From contig JADGJL010000356.1 in NCBI GenBank assembly GCA_027600665.1, positions 1 through 23,937 on the forward strand: 23,937 nucleotides of DNA. The letters run 5' to 3'. A program made the position numbers and the translations under genes. Of this stretch, positions 1-9,563 are shown one piece after another; position 1 is the stretch's first letter, and each line of letters starts with the position of its first letter. The DNA is from Irineochytrium annulatum (lineage: Eukaryota > Chytridiomycota > Chytridiomycetes > Chytridiales > Chytridiaceae). The notes below the pieces were generated by a model that saw nothing but the letters and a program-made list of their open reading frames with translations, was not told the origin of the DNA and ran no database searches.

Positions 1-1321
1 ATAAATAATAATAGAAATAATTTACCCGTCTTTGCCAACATGACGAAGTTGTAGCAAGTCCTCGGCGTGTCCCCACAAAAGAGCTCTACGTTGACGTCCC
101 CTAAATTCGTCTTGATCTTCGCATACCCCTTCCCCTTAACCGTCAAAATCGCATACTCCTCCTCATTAAACCTCGCCGGCGCATTCTTCGTCACAACCGT
201 CGACCCCATCGATGTGAAGCTCGCCGAAGCGGCGTTAGTGCTGTAGTGAGCCTCATTATGTGCCCGCGTCCCTTTCTTCGGCACATAGGCGGGCGTGAGC
301 TCGGGCTCCTTTTTTGCGTGTTGAGAGGAGACAGCAGATTTAGGTGCGAGGGCTGAGAGAATGCGGGCGGTGGAGGAGTTGACGTTGATTGTGGAGGCGA
401 CTTCCTTTCTTCGCTTCTCCTCTTCGGTTTCGGCGGGTTTGTCCGGGCCGTCGACATCGTTCTTTTTGTAATGGAACTGGCTAATATCGGTCTTGCCGAG
501 ATTATGTGGGTCCTGATTAATCGAGAGCGTAAACTTCGTGACTAAAAAATGGAGCGATGTTCATACCTGGATGGTGATGATATTTTTACGAGTGAAAGGT
601 TCCTCGGTTAAAAGGTCTCTCCAGCATTTCGTCTTGGCGTTCAGCTCCTCAATGGTCTCTGCGGCGTAGACATTTCCAGAAACGTCGATTGCAATAATAT
701 GAGTGCTCTGCAATAAGGTTTAGCAAAATTACACCATCCAGTAGTGACTAAACTACGCACTTCGGTAAAAACCTTGTAAGTAACAGGGTCGTGATATTGG
801 CCATCCTGGTTCTTGTGAAAGTTCAAGGGTATTAAATCCTTCGCTTCCAGCTTCTCTCCGGTGACCGGATTTGTGCCATGTTTCTTTATCCACGGAACTA
901 TATGGCTGAAGGAATAACCAGACATTAGTTCACTGACAAGGTCAAGTCAGGTAAGATATTACACGAGATCGAAAATATGGCCTTGTCTGGTGCAGCGTGG
1001 CGTCTCAAAAGGCGTCAACGACAGTGCACAGCTGCAACGTTAACGAGGTTAGTTATAATTTCTTCCTGTCATTTCCGTTCCCATATTATACCAGTGAAAG
1101 GGCAGCCTTTTAAATTCCTTTCCAGTCTTCCGAGCCTTATAACCGCCGTGGCCGAAATCCAAAGTCTGCCACTCTGCGAGGAGAGTAGAACAGTTCAGTT
1201 CAATCCGCCACAAAACGTTTCAGCTCAGGTCACCTGAGTGAGTGATATACATCTAGGATCACATTAGAAGGTGCTAGCCAGTCTCCAATCTTTTTCTTAC
1301 CTTGTCCGTGTCCTTCCCCAT
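1..1321 (-). CDS. PPIL2: PPIL2-type U-box E3 ligase / cyclophilin, 5' part (cut by window start)
   Basis: This nuclear, spliceosome-associated protein family joins a U-box (E2-binding ubiquitin ligase fold) to a cyclophilin peptidyl-prolyl isomerase domain. Exons read on the minus strand are 1301-1321, 1234-1252, 1092-1173, 963-1031, 761-905, 567-707 and 26-512, all with consistent phase. The N-terminus MGKDTDK is followed by MYITHSEW, then the U-box with LPFHCCALSLTPFETP and HIVPWIKKHGTNP. NVYAAETIEELN comes next, then a charged linker. The beginning of the cyclophilin domain is visible (YAKIKTNLGDVNVELFCGDTP) before an intron starting at position 25. The catalytic cyclophilin core lies outside the window. 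The second exon is only 19 nt and is needed to restore the conserved MYITHSEW stretch. The start codon lies 98 bp from that of the divergent NLR gene, so the two may share a promoter. The assignment is confident; the extreme 5' splicing is inferred from phase and conservation. Confidence 0.92.
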
Positions 1322-1419
1322 CTTGGCAGCCGATCACAGAATGAATGAGACGTGATGAGCGGCGGCTTGGATTGAAATCTTTTAGCCCCTTGACCGCGCC
1401 AGATACGCGATCAGCGGCT
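1322..1419. promoter_or_regulatory. Divergent promoter between PPIL2-like and NLR-like genes
   Basis: Only 98 bp separate the PPIL2-like start codon (minus strand) from the preferred NLR start codon (plus strand). Any core promoter must be shared or overlap the genes. No TATA box was recognised. If the NLR began at the in-frame ATG at 1345, just 23 bp would remain; that is the main reason for preferring 1420. Confidence 0.4.
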
Positions 1420-4400
1420 ATGGCGGCGATCAAGTTCCTGGAGGAGCTGAGAACGGAACTGAGAGGGCCAAATTTGTTTGTCAACACATCCTCGTGCTGG
1501 ATACGCGTTACCGTCGCCGGGGTCACGAAGGGATTGTGTCTGGAGCGGGACGGCGCATCCAGCCTGATGATAGATTTAAAGTCGAAGGTAGCGTCGTCTT
1601 TGGTGAATTAAGTCGCGTTGTACTAATCAAACTTACAGATCGAGCAGCGCTTCGGTATTGCGCTTTCCGGCACTAATAAAATCGTTCGTGTCTACCCGCC
1701 AGCTATACACACGGCGGCGGGCGATGACCTTATTGAAACGGAGGACGATCTGCGGGAACTTTTCTTGCAGCCTCCAAACGTCGTCGTGACATTGGCTGTA
1801 TTGACGAACGCGCCAGCAGCATCACTCGTCACGCCAAAACAATCCGTGGAGTGGAAATGCAAAATTGGCTATCACATGCACGACTTCTTTGTCAGTTACC
1901 GCGTCAGATGCGAAGCCGACATGGCCGAACGATTCGCATCAGCTCTCGGAGTCCGATCCCGACATCACGCCTACCTTGACCATTTATGCCTAGTCCCTGG
2001 AGTCGAATGGGATCAAGGCTTTATAAACGGCCTGCAATCCTCTACAATGATTCTTCCACTAATATCCGACGCCTGCATCTCCACCATGACGACCCCACAC
2101 GCCGACAACGTCCTTCTCGAGTGGGAGCTCTCCCTTCAGCGGCGCGACGCCGACCCGTCCTGCATCATCGTTCCGATTCTCGTCCCCTCCCCTACTACCG
2201 GCAAGCCTTTCTCCTCTTTCAACACCAGCATCTACCCCGATATTCTCCACGATCACCCACGCTCGCCACGCGTTCGGACCGTGCGCGACACCATCACGCG
2301 CATGTTCACGCTCCAAGGACTTCACGTCGACCCGGACGCTATTGAAGCTGTCGTGCCCCGACTTAGGCAAATCCGCAACGTCCTCCTCGGCGCGGCCGAT
2401 ACGGGTGTCGACCTTCGCGACGTCGCGCTCCTCACGGCCGAGGAGAACGATGCGATCATTAACTGGCTTCGACCCGTAGACGTCGATCGGGACCGCGCGA
2501 GGCTGGGGAGGGAATGGCATCCGGGAACAAGAAAGTGGATCGTTGATGAGGTGATCGAGTGGCTTACTGACCCGGTTGCGCGAATCCTGCTGCTTATAGC
2601 GCCCGCAGGTACGGGGAAGAGCGTCATGGCGAACCTTGTGGCCAACGAGCTGCAGCCACGGAACGAGCTCGGAGGTGCGTTTTTCTGCAAGTTCGACGAT
2701 GAGCAGAGGAGCGGAGCGGCCGCGCTCGTTCGGTCGATCGCGCACCAGCTGTCGAGGTGGTGGCCGGCGTTTGGGAGGGTGTTGTTGGGGGTGCGGGACG
2801 TTGACCCGGGCTGTGTCGACGCAGACGTCACAAGGTTATTCCAGACCGTCCTCGTTGAGCCTTTAAGTCAGGTCGCTACGTCGGCCCCGGGGACCGCAGT
2901 GATCATTGTCGACGCACTAGACGAGTGCGGCAGCCGGAACGCGAGGGAGGATGTATTAGCACTCTTCGCAAAGGAGAGCCGTCGCCTGCCGACGTTCGTC
3001 CGGCTTGTTATTACGTCGAGGCCGGACCCGGACATTATGAAGGCCTTCGAGGGGTCGGGATTGCCGATTGCAAGGCTCGAGCCAACGCCGCAACGGAACG
3101 TTGTTGACGCGATTGTCGTAGCGAAGGCCAGACTGGAGGAGATTGGCGTCGATGGCGATGCCGAAGACTTCCTCCTCTGCATGAAGATTTTGGTCACGAA
3201 TTGCGAAGGGGTCTTCGTGTGGCTCGCGTTGGCGCTGAAGACGCTGGAAGATTTGGGAACGCCTGTCACAGCGGACATAGTGGAATCCCTCCCTGTCGGG
3301 CTGAGCGGGCTCTACGATTTGACGTTTGGAAGGATATACGGTCGGCGGACGGAGGACTTTTTATCCTCAGTAACAAAGACGCTTGTGATCGCGAGGGAAC
3401 CCTTGACGGTGGAGGAGCTCGCAAAGGTTATGAGGCTCAAGCTGAGCGAGGTCGAGTACTGCGTGGGTCGGCTCCGCCCCGTCCTTGGAGCGAGCGGGAA
3501 AAACAAGCCCGTGAGGATGGTGCACAAGACCGTCACCGAGTACCTCCTCGATTGTAAGGGCAAGGCCTGGTACGTCGACCGTGCGCAAGCGGACCGCGAG
3601 ATGGAGCGATATTGCTTCGCCATCCTCGAGACCCAACTGCGCTTCAACATCCTCGACCTCGACCTAACGGAGCTCAAGGACCTGACAGCGGAGACTCGGG
3701 CCAAAATCGATCCGGCCCTCAAGTACGCGGCGACGTGGTGGCCGACCCACCTGCTCGGCGGAGGGGACGCGAGCGTCGCGAAACTCAAGACGGATGCTGA
3801 GGCGCTCGTCAAAAGCCGACTCTTGCCGTGGGCGGAGGCGATGAGCATAGCGCAACGGCTACCGGCGGTACTCGACAGTCTCAGGAAGCTCGGCGACGCG
3901 TCTGTTGTTGCGCGTGAGTACGCCGGCGACGCCGTGCGGCTCCTCCAAGCGTTCGCGGCGCCTGTCGGGTCAAACCCGCTGCAATTATATCGCACTGCGC
4001 TGCCGTTCGCGCCGACGGGGTCCGTGGTCCGGGCTGAGAACATCGCGAGGTACAAGGCCATGCGCGTGCCTGCAGTCTTGGTTGGCGGTGAGGAAGGATG
4101 GAGCGCGTGCTTAGCCGTGTTTGGGAAGGTTGGGGAGCCGTGGTGCGTGGCCACGTCGTCGACGGGGAAGGTCGCTGTTGGGGAGAAGATCATTCGGGTT
4201 CTTGACTGTGTGGCCGGAGTTGAGGTCATCTCGTGGGACCACAGCGTTGAGAAGGAGGGAATTCGGGCATTGCTATTCTCGCGCGACGGGCGGACATTAT
4301 TCGCCATGGGGGCGGATCGAGTGCGGGTTTGGGACGTTTTCACCGGTACGCTGCTTTGCTGCTTTCAGTGATTGTACTCGAATGATTTAGTTATTTTTAT

Positions 4401-6274
4401 TTGTTTTAATTACTAAATTTCAAGGTGATGAGATGAAGACGCTTACTCACGTCGGGGTAAATCACGTCTCCCTCAGCCCCACCTTGGGGCTTATCACGGC
4501 CTCCCAAGATCTTATTCATCTCTGGGACGCAACCCTTGCTACCTCTATTGCCGTCACTGTGCCTTACCTCCGCATCTTCTCGGCCCCACTCGGACCGCTC
4601 ATCGTGACCCATGCCTCCGAGTCTATTACTATCTCCACCCTTCTGCCGACCGTCCGCGCCCTTCTCACCCTCCCCGTTCCCGACGCCGACATATCCGCCT
4701 TTCTCTCCGAGCAAGACGACCCGACCCTCACCCTCGCTAACTTCATCTCCGTCGCGTCCCACCCCTCCGGCGCGCTCGCTGTCGTCCTCCTCACGGTCTT
4801 CACGATCTACTCGGCTTCGGGCGAGCTAATCCTCCGGGACGATACCCGAGTCCACGCGAACCTTTACACTACCGCCGCAAACGACGCGCTGCTTGCGGTC
4901 ACGGTGCGCGAACCGGATAAGGTGTACGGCGCGCCGCTGGACGTCATTCGGCTATGGGACTGGCGGGAGGGCCGCTGGGTTGGCGGTGCGCCGATGAGGG
5001 GTCATTACGATGTGGTCGACGGCGTCGTGGTAACGACAGGTGGGCTTGTTGTCAGTTGCTGCTACTCGGACTCGACAGTGCGGGTGTGGGACCCGACTGT
5101 TTTGAGTGGGGACGGTGACGTTTCGGCGTGCTTATCGGATCGTGTTTGTGGCGGGCGGGTGGTCGTCAGGCATGGGGAGGACGAAGCGTTAGGAGTAATG
5201 GATGTGTCGTCAGGTTTGATAGTGGCACTGGGAGGGTCAGCGGGAGTGACTGCGCAGACGATGGGTGGCGGTCGGGTGGTGGCGTCGGTTAAGGACGGGA
5301 TGCGGGTATGGGACGCGACGACGGGGGCAGAGGTGGCGCGGACGGAGGCCGGGGCCGGAGCGACTGTGGTCGCTGTCGGGGTCGCTGGTGATATGGTGGC
5401 GTGGGCCGTCGGGAAGCGCGTCGGCATGTGGAGTTGGCAGGCGGGCGAGGAGGTGCGGGAGAGGGAGTTTGAGCCTCTTACAAGCGTCGTGACACTTCGA
5501 TTTCGCGAAAGAGGGGCGCAGCTGGATGTCGCGTACTGGCACGAGCACATGATTTGGGACTTGACCACCGACACGGTCTCGCAAGCGTTCCTCGACCGCG
5601 TGAACCTCGAAAGCAGCCAGGCGCCCACGGTGCGCGACAACCGTCTATCCCTCCGCCCCGGCGGCCCCCAGCTGTTCTGGGTCCCGCGCGAGCTCCTTCA
5701 GAACGGGCCGAACCCCCCGATTACGTTCGACGACGGCCGGTGGTCCGTGGCGCTGGAGCGACAGGGCAAGAGAAGCGAGCACGTCATCGTTAGTATAGAC
5801 GCGCTCGTCGAAGAGGCGGGAGCGGACGTCGTCGGCGCGCTGATGGCGTACGCGGCTCACTCGGGTGACACAGACGCGGCGGACTGGTGCATCCTACGCG
5901 GGTTTGCGCTGGATAGGACGCCAAAGCAGGGGGTGTTGATGATGCTTGCCGTGAGAAATGGAAGCGTCGAGGTTGTAAAGAGGCTGATTGGGATGGGTAT
6001 GGGGGAGGAGAACGTGCCTGGGGAAGAGCTTGTGGGCGGCGCGCTGCACACTGCCGCATTTTTGGGCAGAGAGGGGTGCGTTAGATCCTTACTTGAGGGC
6101 GGATGGGCAATAGATGCGGCCAATGCCAACGGCGAGACACCTGTGATGCTGGCGTTTGCCGGTAGGCATGGGGGGGTCATACGCGTGTTATTAGACGCAG
6201 GTGCGAACTCTGAGGTCCTGAAGAGTATTTCAGGGGAGTCGATAGAGGAATATCTTTCTCGGTCTTCCACTTAA
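1420..6274 (+). CDS. TIR-NACHT-WD40-ankyrin NLR-like receptor
   Basis: Exons 1420-1587, 1639-4345 and 4425-6274 join in frame to give 1574 aa. Residues 1-130 form an unassigned N-terminal module. A TIR domain follows (about 135-280), with the HDFFVSYR strand near residue 137 and acidic residues E217/E219 in LLEWEL, where TIR NADases carry their catalytic glutamate. The NACHT domain has Walker A GTGKS (380-384), Walker B VIIVDALDE (477-485) and sensor VITSRPDPD near 513. The segment with VHKTVTEYLL is typical of the helical region after fungal NACHT domains. About eight degenerate WD40 repeats (VRVWD, IHLWD, VRVWDP, MRVWDA) run from about 900 to 1300. Ankyrin repeats occupy about 1431-1574. 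In such NLR-like proteins the repeats usually sense, the NACHT oligomerises on ATP binding, and the TIR signals by NAD cleavage. Ligand and activity are not shown here. An in-frame upstream ATG at 1345 would add 25 residues. Confidence 0.88.
4346..4424 (+). other. Intron within the first WD40 repeats of the NLR gene
   Basis: The donor GTACGC at 4346 and acceptor TTTCAAG at 4424 enclose 79 nt with a TACTAA branch-like site at 4411. Splicing joins VWDVFTG to DEMKTLTH, rebuilding a normal WD-repeat boundary in frame. Without splicing, translation stops at 4369-4371 and removes nearly all of the WD40 and all of the ankyrin part. Confidence 0.8.
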
Positions 6275-6434
6275 ACCGTTGTTTATTTGCCCGTGCTATA
6301 CAGAACAGCTAAAACACACTCGATATCAATACAGTCATACTGCGTTCTGCGAACGCAAGCTGGAAATGTGGGAACAACAGTAGGACATCCAAAAAGAACC
6401 AGGGAAATCGAAAGAAAGGAGGCAGCACCTCCCA
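6275..6434. terminator. Convergent 3' ends of NLR and GST genes
   Basis: This 160-bp spacer separates the stop codons of two genes that run toward each other, so both transcripts must terminate and be polyadenylated in or past it. It is AT-richer than the coding regions. I see no specific poly(A) signal worth calling. Confidence 0.4.
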
Positions 6435-7796
6435 TCAAACGTATTTAGGCGTGTACTTGGGCTCATCGAGGACTGGCCCGTTCCAGGCGCCGACAATACC
6501 GTAGGGGTTGATCTGGATGTGAGACTTGTAATAGTGCGTTTTGATATGCTGAATGTTGACCGTCTCAGCGACCTTCGGGATCTGGTAAACGTGACGAAGC
6601 CAGCGCAAGATCTATGAAAAAAAACGTAGAACTCAGCATCAACTGAAAAAAAAACATCCAACCATGTGGATAGCGAAGGAAGCTTACGTTGGGGAACGAG
6701 TGCGAGATCGTCCCTTTGTTGCACTTGAAGTGGCCGTGGTAGACCGGGTCGAACCTGACGATGGTGGTGAAGAGCCTGACGTCGGCCTCAGTGAAGCGGT
6801 CACCGACAAGCCAGGTCTTCCCCTCCAGCAGCTTCTCGACCTTATCAAGCCCGTTGAATAGAATATCCACATTCTTGTTGTACGCCTCCTGCGTGGTGGC
6901 GAAACCCGTCTTGTATACACCGTTGTTGACCTCGTCGTAGACCCACTTATTGACCTCGTCGATCTCGCCGCGCAGTGCGGCTGGGTACAGATCAAGGTTC
7001 GGGAGGTTTGACCTAATTTCTAGCGTCAACAACATGAAAGAAAAAAAAGGGGAGAGAGGGAAGGGAAAAACAGACGTACCACTCGTTGAACTCTGAGTTT
7101 AATGACCTAATAATCTCGGACGACTCATTGTTTACGATCGTCTGCGTTTTCTTATCCCACAGCACGGGCACCGTGAATCTCCCTGAGAAGTCCTTCTCGG
7201 CCTTAAAGTAAAGCTCCCTGATGTACTTGGCACCGTTCACGTCGTCCGGGATGGCACCCGGCGTCTCTTCGGGCGACGAAAAGTGCCATCCATCTTTGGT
7301 CATCAAAGGGTCGACAATGGACAAGCCGATCACGCCCTCGAGCCCCTTAAGATTCCGGACGATCAGGGTGCGATGGGCCCAAGGGCAGGCGAGGGAGATG
7401 TAGAGGTGGTAGCGGTCCTTCTCGGCGGGAAATTCGGCCGAACCGATCATAGAACGGAAGGAGGATACCTGACAGCGAATAAAACGTCAGTAAGATTGAG
7501 CTTTGAATCATAGAGCTGGGTGGAAACTTACCTGGCGCCTAAACTCGCCATCTTTCTTATCGGCCCACTTGTAAATGGGGGCTAAGCAGGCGCCGTCAGC
7601 GACATTGAGAGCTATGGATCAGACTCGGCGTACCGTCAGCAGTCTTCTCGTTGGCAAGCATATTCGCAGAACGATCAAGTGGTGCTTTCGGGGGAGGGGA
7701 TGGATGAAGGCGGATCGAGGACGAGCTAAAAGCGGGACTGCAGCCTAGCGCTCTTGATAAACGGCCTCGCGAGGAGTTGAGGACGGACCGGAACAC
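6435..7796 (-). CDS. ECM4: Glutathionyl-hydroquinone reductase (Xi/omega-type GST, ECM4/GTO family)
   Basis: Five exons (7634-7796, 7532-7581, 7080-7468, 6688-7012, 6435-6611) encode 367 aa, a normal family length. The hallmark LACPWAHR motif places the active cysteine at residue 99. It is followed by the thioredoxin-fold segment containing FTVPVLWDKKTQTIVNNESS. The helical domain has NLDLYPAALRGEIDEVN, FTEADVRLFTTIVRFDPVY and the family C-terminal INPYGIVG. Family enzymes reduce glutathionyl-quinols using glutathione, releasing hydroquinone, and recycle quinone-glutathione conjugates. The first 45 residues (MFRSVLNSSRGRLSRALG...) are rich in Arg and Ser with no early acidic residue, like a mitochondrial presequence. 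An in-frame methionine at residue 46 could give a cytosolic form. The gene converges with the NLR gene and sits just upstream of a tRNA gene on the other strand. Confidence 0.92.
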
Positions 7797-7867
7797 TTTG
7801 AGGACGTTCTGAGGATGATAAAGCGCTTCGAAATGCTCAAGCCCTGCTTTGCACCCTTCCTCAAAAT

Positions 7868-7887
7868 CCGAAGGCCGAAGGCCGAAG
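7868..7887. repeat. Short CCGAAGG tandem repeat
   Basis: Nearly three copies of the heptamer CCGAAGG lie upstream of the GST start codon. This may be a simple slippage repeat; no function is evident. Confidence 0.5.
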
Positions 7888-7966
7888 TCCGATTGGCTGG
7901 CTCAGTAAACTTTGACAACAAATAATTAAAATGGTCAACAGCCGCTTTTGCAGGGTTTGCTTTCAC

Positions 7967-8038
7967 GGCCTGATGGTCTAGTAGTATGATTCTTCTTTAG
8001 GGTAGAAGAGGTCCCGGGTTCAATTCCCGGTCAGGCCC
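7967..8038 (+). tRNA. tRNA-Pro (anticodon AGG), intronless
   Basis: The 72-nt sequence folds as a full cloverleaf. The acceptor stem GGCCTGA pairs with TCAGGCC, with C as discriminator base, as in eukaryotic tRNA-Pro. The anticodon stem CTTCT/AGAAG (7992-7996 with 8004-8008) encloses the loop TTAGGGT, giving anticodon AGG at 7999-8001. The T-arm contains GGTTCAATTCC, which doubles as the Pol III B box. The D-arm region TGGTCTAGTAGT serves as the A box. There is no intron and no encoded CCA in full. Confidence 0.95.
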
Positions 8039-8040
8039 CA

Positions 8041-8048
8041 TTTTTTTT
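8041..8048 (+). terminator. RNA polymerase III terminator of tRNA-Pro
   Basis: A run of eight T residues begins three bases after the discriminator base, the usual Pol III stop signal. Confidence 0.85.
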
Positions 8049-8252
8049 CCTTTCTCAGTCAAGCGCTTGTAATGCCTTACAACGACTTCCAACGACTTCA
8101 ATTACATCAACTGCCCTTTCTCTCACCAGAAGTTTATATACTACTGGGGATACAGTATTCTGATTATGAACATGCACGAATACGATTCATTCCGTGGCGA
8201 CCATTTTTTCCAACTATACTTATTCCAGTTGGAACACCGTTTACTTTTTTCG

Positions 8253-9563
8253 CTACTGTGCAAAAGAGCCTTCTCCTGAAACTCTCTTCCACACCTCCCT
8301 GGCGGCGATCATGACTCCATCCAGCTCCGCCATCTTTCCCTGCAACTCCTCCACGCACTCCCTCCTCTTACCTCTGACGACTTCCCACCCCCCCATCAAA
8401 TCCACGCCGTCAACCCGCTCTAGCGCGTTCAAAACGCCCCCGATTATGCGGCGGTGCTTCGTTTCCAACTCCTCGATCGTCATCATGCCCTTGCCGCCAT
8501 TCCCTATCCCAACTCCGCCGCCCTTTACGAACAGCCTCGCGCACTCGCGAAATTCCCGCTCGGCGTCCGCCGCGGCCCCCGACCGCATGTCGTCGCGGAG
8601 CGCCTGGATCGCGCTCGCGGCCCGCGAAGCAAGGAGGTCCATCGCGCCGTCCAGGTCCGCGAGGTGTCGCTCCAGTCGCACGAGGAGCATCCTCCGAGCC
8701 GGCCGCAGCCTCGCCACCGAGTCTGCCTCGGCATTCCGGTCCACGCCGTTAACCCCGCCGCGATCAGAATCCGGCAGACATCCGTCCAGGCGCGCCTGCA
8801 GTTGCTGGATCCGCTCCGTCAGCGCCGCATGCGCCTTCCCCAGCTCCGAGAGCGGCCTCGTTGCTGTACCAGCGTCAGTAAACGCGGCAGGTGATCGGCC
8901 CGGTCGCGCGGGGTAGAGCCCGGGGAGGCTCATGGCGCGAAGGTGTTCCACAAGCACCGGCTCGAGGCCGTCCGTGATGTCGTCCGCGATGCGCTGCATG
9001 CCGCTGATGAGCTTCCCGGCGGTTGGGGGGATGAGCAATCTCCATGACTTGGTCAACGTCACCGGGATCGTTGCCCGCCGCTCCGCCACGTCGCCTCTGC
9101 CGCCGCGACGCCAGATCATGGCGATGTGGTCGCCAACGTCCAGGCTTTCGCACTCTACTGAACCCAATACCTCGCTGAGGGCACGGCGCGCGTCGGGGCC
9201 GAGGTTTGCCGCGGGGTCGCCGACGCTGCAAAGGAGGATGACGAGCTCGCGGATGCCATCGTTGTTGGATATGAGGGAGCGGAGGGCGGCGGCAAGGTCG
9301 CGGGATCTTGATTGCCTGGCATTCGTGTCGAAGGTCACGGCATCCACCACGGCGGGCAGCTCGGAGGCTCCATGGCACAAATCAAGAACGATCAGGTTCA
9401 GGCCGCGCGCGGGGACGAAGGAGGGAGATGGCGAGAGGATCGCAGACAGGATCGGCGGGTCGGTGGTAATGTTGAGGATTGGGGTGGCGAGGTCGGCAGG
9501 GGCATCGGAGCGGGTTGTGAGCGTGACCGTGAGGTTCGCGGCATGAAGGTGTTCAGCAGACAT
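8253..9563 (-). CDS. Orphan 436-aa protein with helical C-terminal half
   Basis: A single uninterrupted reading frame of 436 codons runs from ATG at 9563 to TAG at 8253. I do not recognise the family. The N-terminal 150 residues alternate hydrophobic strands and helices (LNLIVLDLCHGASEL, IRELVILLCSVGDP), suggesting an alpha/beta domain. The segment from about 170 contains SWRLLIPPTAGKLISGMQRIADDI. From about 240 to the end the protein is rich in Ala, Arg, Leu and Glu with heptad-like spacing (ALTERIQQLQARL, ARRMLLVRLERHLADLD), so coiled coils are likely. No signal peptide, membrane segment or catalytic motif is convincing. Length, GC-biased codon use and lack of stops support it as real, but antisense frames here are also open because of the GC content. 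It could be part of a lineage-specific family. Confidence 0.65.
   Translation of the reverse strand: MSAEHLHAANLTVTLTTRSDAPADLATPILNITTDPPILSAILSPSPSFVPARGLNLIVLDLCHGASELPAVVDAVTFDTNARQSRSRDLAAALRSLISNNDGIRELVILLCSVGDPAANLGPDARRALSEVLGSVECESLDVGDHIAMIWRRGGRGDVAERRATIPVTLTKSWRLLIPPTAGKLISGMQRIADDITDGLEPVLVEHLRAMSLPGLYPARPGRSPAAFTDAGTATRPLSELGKAHAALTERIQQLQARLDGCLPDSDRGGVNGVDRNAEADSVARLRPARRMLLVRLERHLADLDGAMDLLASRAASAIQALRDDMRSGAAADAEREFRECARLFVKGGGVGIGNGGKGMMTIEELETKHRRIIGGVLNALERVDGVDLMGGWEVVRGKRRECVEELQGKMAELDGVMIAAREVWKRVSGEGSFAQ

Noticed and set aside
3312..4343. Long antisense frame of 343 codons inside the NLR gene
   Set aside because: GC-rich codon use leaves antisense frames open. It has no domain resemblance, while the sense strand encodes clear NACHT and WD40 sequence.
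1765..4371. 868-codon frame and the 613-codon frame at 4433-6274 as two separate genes
   Set aside because: The first frame has no ATG at its left end (TTG at 1765). A GTACGC donor and CAAG acceptor join the two in frame within a WD repeat, and an upstream exon supplies an ATG.
9300..9430. LDLCHGA in the orphan protein as a caspase/metacaspase catalytic cysteine motif
   Set aside because: The required upstream His-Gly motif and the p20 fold length are absent; the match is only to a few residues.
8932..9546. 204-codon plus-strand frame opposite the orphan 436-aa gene
   Set aside because: The minus-strand frame covers the whole segment, is longer and starts with ATG; the plus frame looks like a shadow.
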